Assembly: GCA_009787355.1 (NCBI GenBank)
Contig: WRGD01000146.1
Span: forward strand, 1-44,526
DNA: 44,526 nt
Source: Defluviitaleaceae bacterium
Lineage (GTDB): Bacteria > Bacillota > Clostridia > Lachnospirales > UBA5962
Reading direction: 5' to 3'
Shown in pieces: positions 34,468-42,600 of this stretch (the first letter of the stretch is position 1; the number at the start of each line of letters is the position of its first letter). Made by a program: the position numbers and the translations under genes. The notes under the pieces were generated by a model. That model ran no database searches. It saw only the letters and a program-made list of their open reading frames with translations, and was not told the origin of the DNA.

Positions 34468-35169
34468 ATGGAAGTTTCTCTTCCAAAACATATTGCTATT
34501 ATAATGGATGGTAATAGAAGATGGGCAAAAAAGCGTTTTCTTCCCAAAAATGCAGGTCATAAAGCTGGAGCTACAGCACTTGAAAATTTGGTGCTAGAAG
34601 CCGAAAAAATAGGATTAAAATATTTAACAGTATACGCTTTTTCAACAGAAAATTGGAATAGAGAAGCAGAAGAAGTTTCTGGACTTATGAAGTTACTTCA
34701 CAATTATTTAGACAAATATATAGATGAAGCAAAAAATAAAAATATATCACTTAGAGTAATTGGAAATAAAGATGCTCTAGATAAAGATTTACAAGAAAAA
34801 ATTAAAAAAACACAAAAAACAACGGAAGGAAAAACAGGACTTGCACTTAATATAGCAATAAGCTACGGTGGTAGAAACGAAATATTAAGAGCTAGCAAAA
34901 AATTAATAAATCAGGCAATAAAAACAGGAATAAATATAGAAGATATAGACGAAAATTATTTCGAAAGACATTTAGACACATATGGCATACCAGACCCAGA
35001 ATTACTTATACGTACTAGTGGAGAAACTAGACTAAGTAATTTTTTATTGTGGCAATTGGCATATACAGAAATTTATTTTACAGATACTCTATGGCCAGAT
35101 TTTACGATAAAACATTTACTTACGGCTGTAGATTTTTATAACAAACGCACAAAAAATCTTGGTAGATAA
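34468..35169 (+). CDS. uppS: Isoprenyl (undecaprenyl diphosphate) synthase
   Basis: A 233-residue cis-prenyltransferase making undecaprenyl diphosphate, the lipid carrier of wall precursors. The N-terminal motif HIAIIMDGNRRWAKKRFLP contains the catalytic Asp. Also present: GHKAGATALENLV, YAFSTENWNRE, LNIAISYGGRNEI, and the C-terminal PELLIRTSGETRLSNFLLWQ with Mg-binding E in YTEIYF. AGGAGG precedes the ATG; 10 nt after frr. Confidence 0.97.
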   Translation: MEVSLPKHIAIIMDGNRRWAKKRFLPKNAGHKAGATALENLVLEAEKIGLKYLTVYAFSTENWNREAEEVSGLMKLLHNYLDKYIDEAKNKNISLRVIGNKDALDKDLQEKIKKTQKTTEGKTGLALNIAISYGGRNEILRASKKLINQAIKTGINIEDIDENYFERHLDTYGIPDPELLIRTSGETRLSNFLLWQLAYTEIYFTDTLWPDFTIKHLLTAVDFYNKRTKNLGR

Positions 35170-35180
35170 GAAAGGTTTAT

Positions 35181-35963
35181 ATGAAAACACGTATTATATA
35201 TGGCATCTTACTATTTCCTATAGTAGTCTTTCTTCTTATTTTTGGAGATATACCTCTTAGAATAGGGCTTCTTGTAGTATCCCTTGTAGCTTTTACAGAA
35301 ATAAGCAAAGCTATTTGGGGCAAAATAGAACCAATTACATATATTGGTTATGTTTTTCTTGTTTTTCACTATTTTTTTATAGAATGGTTTATGTATAATT
35401 TTTTTGTGGTATTTTTTGCTCTTATAATAATAAATTTGATATATGTAATAGCATCGTATCCCAAAACAACACCTTTTAAATCGTTTTCATATATTGTATT
35501 ACCTATATATACTGGAGTTTTTTTATCTCTAATATATATGCTTAGAGAAATAAACCCATATATTGTTTGGTTTGTATTTGTAAGTGCCTGGGGTTCTGAT
35601 ACTTTTTGTTATTTTGTAGGAAAAAAATGGGGCAAACATAAACTAGCAAAAAAATTAAGCCCAAACAAAACAGTAGAAGGCTCTTTAGGTGGTGTAATTG
35701 GAGTAGCTATTATTAGTTTTTTATATTCTTTTTTACTTGCACAAAATCATATAATAGAAACACATCTAATATTCATATATACAATAATATCTATTGTTTT
35801 AGCTGTATTTTCTCAAGTTGGAGATTTGGTTGCATCGGCTGTAAAACGCCACTTGGGTATAAAAGATTTTGGAAATATAATACCAGGGCATGGAGGTGCT
35901 ATGGACAGATTCGATTCAATAATTTTTATATCTCCTATCCTATATATTATAGCTACAATTTAG
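35181..35963 (+). CDS. cdsA: Phosphatidate cytidylyltransferase
   Basis: A 260-residue polytopic membrane enzyme making CDP-diacylglycerol from CTP and phosphatidate. The catalytic signature near the C-terminus is complete: SQVGDLVASAVKRHLGIKDF followed by GNIIPGHGGAMDRFDS. The upstream AWGSDTFCYFVGKKWGKHKL and LSPNKTVEGSLGG segments are also typical. Eleven nt after uppS. Confidence 0.96.
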   Translation: MKTRIIYGILLFPIVVFLLIFGDIPLRIGLLVVSLVAFTEISKAIWGKIEPITYIGYVFLVFHYFFIEWFMYNFFVVFFALIIINLIYVIASYPKTTPFKSFSYIVLPIYTGVFLSLIYMLREINPYIVWFVFVSAWGSDTFCYFVGKKWGKHKLAKKLSPNKTVEGSLGGVIGVAIISFLYSFLLAQNHIIETHLIFIYTIISIVLAVFSQVGDLVASAVKRHLGIKDFGNIIPGHGGAMDRFDSIIFISPILYIIATI

Positions 35964-36010
35964 ATTAAAGACTTATATTGTTAAAAAAATTTGGAAGGAA
36001 AATAGGAAAT

Positions 36011-37093
36011 ATGAACATTTTAATAGCTGGTCTTATTTTTGGAGTAATAGTTTTAGTTCATGAATATGGTCATTATATTGTTGCAGTAAAAAGCGGAATA
36101 ATAGTAGAAGAATTTGCTATTGGTATGGGTCCTATTCTTTATAGTAAAAAAAGTGGCAATACTTTGTACTCTCTTAGGCTTTTGCCTATAGGTGGCTATT
36201 GTAAAATGCTAGGAGCAGATGAAGAGGAAAAAAAGACTCTAGAAGGTTCTTATCAAAGTAAAAGCGTTTTTAAAAGAATAGCTGTTATTTTTGCAGGATC
36301 TTTTATGAACTTTGTTTTAGCATTTATTCTTATACTTATTGTCGTAGGTACAAATGGTTATGCAAGTCTTTTTGTAAACAATGTTTCAGAAGATTCACCT
36401 GCATATGCAGCTGGTTTAACACATGGAGATAGAATTATTTCTATAAATAATACTAGAATGCTTACTTTTTCAGACATACCAATGAAACTTGCTGGAAATG
36501 GAGCAAATCCTATAGATTTACTAATAAATAGAAATGGTGAAAGAGTAAATTTAAGAGTAACACCTATACAAAGTCCTGCTGGAAATTATATTATAGGTTT
36601 TTCTCCTATTCATTTTTCTGGCTTGTTTGAAGATATAGAAAATATTGAAAACATAGAAAATGTACAAAGAGCATCTATTTTTGGAATAATAGAATATAGT
36701 TTTTTTACAATACTATACTATGGTAATATTGTTTTGAGAGGTTTAATACAACTTCTTACTTTTAATGTCTCTATAAATGATTTTTCAGGTCCTATAGGTA
36801 TAGTAGGTATTATAGGAGATTCATATGAGGAAGCATTACAACGTGGTATATGGATTGCAGTTTCTAGAATGTTTAACCTTGCTGCACTTTTAAGTGTAAA
36901 TATAGGACTTTTTAACCTTATGCCAATACCTGCACTAGACGGTGCAAGACTTATCTTCCTATTTATAGAAGCATTGCGAGGAAAGCCTATTAGCCCATCA
37001 AAAGAGGGTGTAGTACATTTAGTTGGTTTTGTTCTACTTATCGGATTGATACTAGTTGTAGCTTTCAATGATATTATGAATTTATTTAGATAA
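36011..37093 (+). CDS. rseP: RIP metalloprotease RseP (site-2 protease)
   Basis: A 360-residue intramembrane zinc protease. H17-EYGH21 lies in the first membrane helix (VIVLVHEYGHYIVAVKSG). The PDZ domain is around 125-200 (AYAAGLTHGDRIISINN). The second metal motif is NLMPIPALDGARL. The family cleaves anti-sigma factors and signal-peptide remnants. An upstream TTG (35978) is in frame, but the ATG at 36011 has AAGGAAAATAGGA and starts directly at the conserved helix. Only 47 nt separate it from cdsA; dxr, which is commonly between them, is missing. Confidence 0.95.
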   Translation: MNILIAGLIFGVIVLVHEYGHYIVAVKSGIIVEEFAIGMGPILYSKKSGNTLYSLRLLPIGGYCKMLGADEEEKKTLEGSYQSKSVFKRIAVIFAGSFMNFVLAFILILIVVGTNGYASLFVNNVSEDSPAYAAGLTHGDRIISINNTRMLTFSDIPMKLAGNGANPIDLLINRNGERVNLRVTPIQSPAGNYIIGFSPIHFSGLFEDIENIENIENVQRASIFGIIEYSFFTILYYGNIVLRGLIQLLTFNVSINDFSGPIGIVGIIGDSYEEALQRGIWIAVSRMFNLAALLSVNIGLFNLMPIPALDGARLIFLFIEALRGKPISPSKEGVVHLVGFVLLIGLILVVAFNDIMNLFR

Positions 37094-37114
37094 AAGATTT
37101 TTAGAGGATTTTAC

Positions 37115-37690
37115 ATGAATATTTTAGAATTTTTAAATAATTTTCTAAGCATTTTTACATCTATATTTGGAATTTTAGGATTTTTATTTTTTTTTGGTGG
37201 TTATAAATTAGCTAGATATATAAATCTGCTTTTAGGTGGTTCTATAGGTTATGGAATTGGTTTTTATACTGGATATGTTGTAAATAGTTTTATGCTATCT
37301 ATGATTATAGGTATTACACTGGGTATAGTTTTTGCTTTTTTCAATTTTTTCTATTACAAATATTTAAAAAGTGTGTGTATGTGTATTCTTGCTTTTTTTC
37401 TATCTATTTATATTTTTTTTACATTTGTAGGAATTTCACATATTATTACTAATTCTATTATGGCTTTTTCAATATCTGCTGTAATATCTTTTTTAAACTA
37501 TAAGTATGAAAACATTGTAACAATTGCTATAACCGCATGGCTTGGTAGTATATTTATTTTATACAATATATTTTCTGGGTTCAATAATTTTCAGTTTACT
37601 TTTATATCATTTATTATTGGTTTTCTGCTTGCTAGTATCAGCTTTGCACTTCAATATATAATACAAAAAAAATACTCTGGTATATTTTAA
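37115..37690 (+). CDS. Polytopic membrane protein of unknown function
   Basis: A 191-residue protein with about seven hydrophobic segments filling nearly the whole length. Small-residue-rich helices (LLGGSIGYGIGFYTGYVV, MIIGITLGIVFAFFNF) and a repeated layout recall TMEM198/DUF4203-like proteins, but the resemblance is weak. The ATG at 37115 follows AGAGGATTTTAC, 21 nt past rseP, so it is likely in the same transcript. Confidence 0.75.
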   Translation: MNILEFLNNFLSIFTSIFGILGFLFFFGGYKLARYINLLLGGSIGYGIGFYTGYVVNSFMLSMIIGITLGIVFAFFNFFYYKYLKSVCMCILAFFLSIYIFFTFVGISHIITNSIMAFSISAVISFLNYKYENIVTIAITAWLGSIFILYNIFSGFNNFQFTFISFIIGFLLASISFALQYIIQKKYSGIF

Positions 37691-37746
37691 ATTAGAATGC
37701 TAATGAGTTTGTATTTTTACGAAATAAAATCACGGAGAATAATGAT

Positions 37747-38322
37747 ATGAACATAAGAGAAATTAAATCTAATGAAATAGAAAAAGTATCGTCTTTAATA
37801 TCTTTAGGATATTTTTACGACATTTTTTTTAAATGGTGTGTTTCGGAAGATAAAGATAGATATGAAATAGTAAAAAATTATTATAAAGTTTATTTAAACG
37901 CAAAAGGTTGTATTTGTAATATAGCAGAAAAAGACGGTGAAATAGTAGGTGCTACAGTTTGGTTACCCCATAATGTAGAAAATAGTATTTACGACGATAT
38001 AGATATAGCAGTAGGAAAATATGCTCGAAATTTTAGATTAGTTGCTGAAAAATCGCACGACAACGAGCCAAAAGATATATCTTTTTACCAACTTGTTGGT
38101 TTTTCAGTAGATAAAGATTTAAGAGGGAGTGGTATTGGAGAAAAACTGCTTAGGTACAGTTTGGATAGTTTCGATAAAATAAAAATACCTACATATCTAG
38201 AAGCTAGTACACCTTATTATGGAAAAGGTGTATATGGTAAATTTAATTATATTCCTTTTGGAGAGATAATGGTATTTACAGAAGAGGCTTTACTTTATCC
38301 ATTATATAGACCGTATAAATAA
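37747..38322 (+). CDS. GNAT-family N-acetyltransferase
   Basis: A 191-residue GNAT protein. The acetyl-CoA-binding motif A is clear: FYQLVGFSVDKDLRGSGIGE (R/Q-x-x-G-x-G type: RGSGIG) followed by KLLRYSLDSF. Motif B follows as YLEASTPYYGKGVYGKFNYI. The N-terminal half (EIEKVSSLISLGYFYDIFFK) contributes the acceptor site; the substrate cannot be read from sequence. The ATG at 37747 follows GGAGA. It lies 56 nt after the membrane protein. Confidence 0.88.
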   Translation: MNIREIKSNEIEKVSSLISLGYFYDIFFKWCVSEDKDRYEIVKNYYKVYLNAKGCICNIAEKDGEIVGATVWLPHNVENSIYDDIDIAVGKYARNFRLVAEKSHDNEPKDISFYQLVGFSVDKDLRGSGIGEKLLRYSLDSFDKIKIPTYLEASTPYYGKGVYGKFNYIPFGEIMVFTEEALLYPLYRPYK

Positions 38323-38420
38323 ATTGATAAAATGTAACTATTTATCATATTACAAATTGACAAAAACAATAAAAAAAATTAAAATTATAAACAAAACAAT
38401 AAAAAAGGAGAAAATAAACG

Positions 38421-38645
38421 ATGGAATACGTACACCCAGAAATGACCATAGAACATGCACTTAGTTTACATCCGGCTATAGCTGATATATTATTAGAATA
38501 TGGCTTACCATGTACTGTTTGCCATTATAAAGGTCAAGATACAATAGGAAATTTAGATAAATTATATAATCACGTAAATGTATACGATGTAATAAATGAA
38601 ATGAATGAATTATTAGAATATTTTAATAATTCTGAAAAACAGTAA
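38421..38645 (+). CDS. DUF1858 domain protein
   Basis: A 74-residue DUF1858-type protein (hybrid-cluster-associated disulfide family). It shows MTIEHALSLHPAIADILLEY, then GLPCTVCHYKGQDTIGNL with a C-x-x-C pair, then a short C-terminal helix. Function is unknown; the Cys pair suggests redox or metal binding. The ATG at 38421 follows AAAAAGGAG. It has its own 98-nt leader and a terminator right after, so it may be a separate transcript. Confidence 0.9.
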   Translation: MEYVHPEMTIEHALSLHPAIADILLEYGLPCTVCHYKGQDTIGNLDKLYNHVNVYDVINEMNELLEYFNNSEKQ

Positions 38646-38658
38646 CTTTATAAAATAT

Positions 38659-38697
38659 AAAAACAGCTACTTTTTACTTTAATTAGTAGCTGTTTTT
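38659..38697. terminator. Terminator between DUF1858 gene and the flhB-like gene
   Basis: AAAAACAGCTACT (38659-38671) pairs with AGTAGCTGTTTTT (38685-38697), 13 bp, followed by T on the plus strand and preceded by A-rich sequence, so it can also stop the converging minus-strand operon ending at 38702. Confidence 0.9.
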
Positions 38698-38701
38698 TGT
38701 A

Positions 38702-38986
38702 CTATCTTACAAACTTTCTATCCAAATCATTTATAAAAACAAGTACAGAAGCAACAGCTAAATACAATTCCTGCGGTATATGACTTCCAATGTCTGTTCT
38801 TGTTAACTCTTCTACAAGTTTCTCATCTTTATATGTTTTTATATTGTTTTGAGTTGCTTTATTTATTATATTTTCAGCTACATATCCTTTTCCTTTTGCT
38901 ATTACTTTTGGAGCAATATCTTCTGGATTATACGATATTGCTACTGCAGTTTTTCGTTTTTTATCTTTGATATATTCTTTATTCAT
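38702..38986 (-). CDS. FlhB cytoplasmic-domain-like protein (YlqH-type)
   Basis: A 94-residue stand-alone homologue of the FlhB/EscU cytoplasmic domain. It shows RKTAVAISYNPEDIAPKVIA, GKGYVAENIINKATQNNIKT and TDIGSHIPQELYLAVASVLV. The NPTH autocleavage motif of true FlhB is absent: the corresponding position reads SYNPED. In Bacillus a similar small gene (ylqH) also sits beside rnhB, with a FliK-like neighbour. A function in export switching is possible but unproven. It overlaps rnhB by 8 nt. Confidence 0.88.
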   Translation of the reverse strand: MNKEYIKDKKRKTAVAISYNPEDIAPKVIAKGKGYVAENIINKATQNNIKTYKDEKLVEELTRTDIGSHIPQELYLAVASVLVFINDLDRKFVR

Positions 38987-39602
38987 TTAACACATCACTC
39001 TGCTTTTTTATTATTTTTGAAATAAAAGTATTTCGGTGTATATCACATTTTCCATGCTCTATTAATGCTTTTTTGTGAAATGGAACACCGTATCCCTTAT
39101 TTTTCTTAAAATCGTATAATGGATATTTTTTATCAAATTCCACCATTATTTTATCACGTGTAACTTTTGCTATAATACTTGCTGCTGCTATCGAAGCAGA
39201 TTTATTATCTCCAGAAATTATAGAAAACTGTGAAATATCTATATCAATTTTTAATGCATCTATAAGCAAAAAATCTGGTTTTATTTTCAAATTTTCTACA
39301 GCCTCTATCATAGATAATTTAGTAGCATTCAATATATTTATTTCGTCTATTATTTCATTATCTATTATACCTATTCCAATACTTATTGCTTTTTCCTCAA
39401 TTATTTTAAAAAATTCGTTTCTTTTTTTCTCAGATAATTTTTTAGAATCTTTTACTGGTATTTCTACATTTTTAGGCAAAATAACAGCAGCAGATACAAC
39501 AGGTCCACATAATGAACCACGTCCTACTTCGTCTATTCCTGCTATAAATTCATACTTTTTAAAATAATTTTCATAATAATACATATCATTTATTTCGTTC
39601 AT
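38979..39602 (-). CDS. rnhB: Ribonuclease HII
   Basis: A 207-residue RNase HII, nicking RNA-DNA hybrids and single ribonucleotides in DNA. Catalytic acidic residues: D24 and E25 in FIAGIDEVGRGSLCGPVVSA, and the Asp of FLLIDALKID. Also SIAAASIIAKVTRDKIM and the C-terminal KNKGYGVPFHKKALIEHG. Length is normal. It follows the helicase fusion by 18 nt and probably shares its transcript, a DNA-maintenance pairing. Confidence 0.97.
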   Translation of the reverse strand: MNEINDMYYYENYFKKYEFIAGIDEVGRGSLCGPVVSAAVILPKNVEIPVKDSKKLSEKKRNEFFKIIEEKAISIGIGIIDNEIIDEINILNATKLSMIEAVENLKIKPDFLLIDALKIDIDISQFSIISGDNKSASIAAASIIAKVTRDKIMVEFDKKYPLYDFKKNKGYGVPFHKKALIEHGKCDIHRNTFISKIIKKQSDVLNE

Positions 39603-39620
39603 GTTTTTATGTTCTCTTTT

Positions 39621-42600
39621 CTATTTACGTTCCATTTCTAGATATGGTAAAATTATTCTTATATATTCTTCGCTGTCCGATGCTCTCCAATATACTATAT
39701 GTCTTACAAAAGCTCTACTTATTTTATAGTCTTGCTTTATATATTTTGGCAAAGTTTCTGATTTAAATGACTTACTTAATATACAAACCAAAGTCTCTAA
39801 AGTATGTAGTCCATTATTAGAATAATATAATTCATTTCCACTTTGTAAATATCCTATCTCTTTTTGTACATTTTTAAAAAAATCTAAATATACATCTGAA
39901 TGTGATAACTCTATTGCTATTATTTTAGGCTTATCATATTGTGTTCTATCTGTAATATTACCAAAAAACTCATTATAGCTCACTATATTCAAATTGTTTT
40001 TTGCACGAGTAATAGCAACGTATATAGCTCTTAAATTTTCTTGTGTAAGGCTAGTGTTATTAATTTTAAGTCCTAATATAACATTATCAAACTCTTTTCC
40101 TTTTGTTTGATGTATAGTAGAAACAAAAATAGTATTTTTTAAATCACTAATATCAAAAAAATCCTCCATTTTTGATTCTTCTATAAAATGTATAAATTCT
40201 GCTTTATATTTAGTTTTAGTTTGACCTTTCGTATAAATTTTCTCAAATATAGATATTGCTTTTTGTAATATGTTTAAATTTCTACTTTTTTCATATTTTT
40301 TAAAAACTTCATTTTTTGCATTTTTCCATACTTCATCTGATATAGTTGTATATTCTAAATATTCATTTACATTACACAATTTAACAAATGTATAAATTTC
40401 ATCCAAAAGATAAAGCCTAAATTCTTTATTTGTTCCTGTTCCAAGTGTTTTAACTTTTATTTTTTGTTTTCTAATCATACTTGCCAAAATATTTACTTCA
40501 TCATTTGTTCTAACTATTACACAAGTTGTACCAGTATATCTTTCATCTTTTGAAATTTCTATTACATCATTTACAATAGGTATTTCTATATTTTTAGATA
40601 AAATATTTTTTATATTTACAATACCATTTTCATCACGTATTGGTATTATTTCTTCTTGTTTGTATCTAGTTTTTATATTTTTTACAAAATCATTTGCGAA
40701 ATTTATTACATTTTTACTACTTCTATAATTCTCTATTAAATAATATTGTTTGCTCTCTTTTTCATCTGCAAATTTTTTAAAATATTCAGAATTGCTACCT
40801 CTAAATCCGTATATATTTTGGTCATCGTCGCCTACTGCTATTATCTTTGTATTTTCATTTACATCACATATTGCTTTTACAAGATTGTATTCATCTAGAC
40901 TCATATCCTGTGCTTCATCTATTACTATTACAGCTTTTTGTACATGGTTTGAATCTATTTCTCCATTTTCTATTTTTTTAGCTGTTTGCTTTACTATATC
41001 TGTTATATTTTCACTACTACCTATTTTGCCAAGTATATTCAAACAGAAAGAATGAAAAGTAGTTATTTCAACATGATTTGCTGCATTTCCCATAAGTTTA
41101 ATAAGTCTTGTTTTAAATTCTACTGCAGCTATACGAGAAAATGTAAGCATTAAAAGATGCTCCCTTTTATTTTCTTCCAAACTGTATAAAGCAGCAAGTT
41201 TATGGGTTAGCAATTTTGTTTTTCCACTACCGGGACCTGCTAAAACTACTATATTTTTAGAAACTTTGTCTTCTATTATTTCTCTTTGTTTTAACGACAG
41301 CTCTCCAAATATTTTTTGATATCTTGCTGGTGTCATAGATATTTTTATTTTATCTATACTATTTTTAAAATATTTTCTGAGAAAACTTTGGTATTCAATT
41401 TCAAAATAATCTTTTATAAAAACTATAGCTTCTTTTTGATTTGTAGATAGTAGCTCTGCATACTTTCCAACTATATGTATAGCTTGAATTTTACCCAAAT
41501 AAAATTTTTCTAAATGTGAATAATCTTCTTTAGCATATTTAAATCTGGAACTTTTTAAAACTTCGATATTCATACGTTGATATATTACTAAAAATCCACC
41601 AGAAATATTTAAGATTTTTTGCTTTTCTAAAAAATATATAGCATTTTCTATTTCTTCTGTAGTATTACCGTGCATAAATTTTTTTGGTGATTTAGCTAGT
41701 CCTAATACAGAACAATCTACTACATTATCTATGTTCTCTTTTTCCTTTTTATTGTACAAATATTCTAAAATCCAGTTTAAAAGTTCATATCGCTCATCTA
41801 CTTTTTTTAACAAATCATCTTTATCTTGTAATGGCTTTATATATCTTGTCTCTATAGATGTTTTGCTTATTTTATATACATTTTTTCTTGAATAGTAATT
41901 TAATATTCTATCTATTTCATTTTTGTTTCCATCTATTTTGTTCTGCTCATTAAACTCTTTTTGAAAAATAGTAGTTTTATATTTTTCTTCTCTATCTCCT
42001 ATAGTTTTTATTAAAAAAATTTCTATTTTTTTCAACAAATCTAGTTTTTTCTTTACACTTTTTAAAGAAATACTAATTTTTATATTTATATCGGTTTCAT
42101 CTTTCAAAATACATATTTCTTTTAGCTTCGTTATTATGCGTATTATATCTTTTATATCTATACCCAAAGTATCGGCTAAATAATCTACACGAGATTCACC
42201 ATCATTATCTTTTTTACTTTTAGCACCAAAAAGTTTGCTCATTATAATAGAAGCTAAATTTTTATCTTTTTGTTCCATTGTGGCATTTTGTATTATTTGA
42301 CTAGCTTCTACCATAGAATTTGGCAAAATACTTGTAGCAAATACATGAGGACTATTTTGATTACGCTTTATATGTTTAGATTGCTCTAAAGAATTTATAG
42401 CAGTACGCACTCTTGTTTCTACATCGTAAACTGTGTCATTCCATCCACTTTGTCTTGCTATATCTAATGCTGATACTGTTATTTTATTTCTTATTCCATT
42501 TTTAGATATATCTTTTATAGCACGCCATATCTGTTCTATTTCTACTTTGTTTATTTTTGTTTGGTTTAACAAGATAAAATGTTTATCTAAATCTTCTTCT

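Noticed and set aside
35978-36010. Upstream TTG start of rseP
   Set aside because: The ATG at 36011 has a good ribosome binding site and begins at the conserved first helix.
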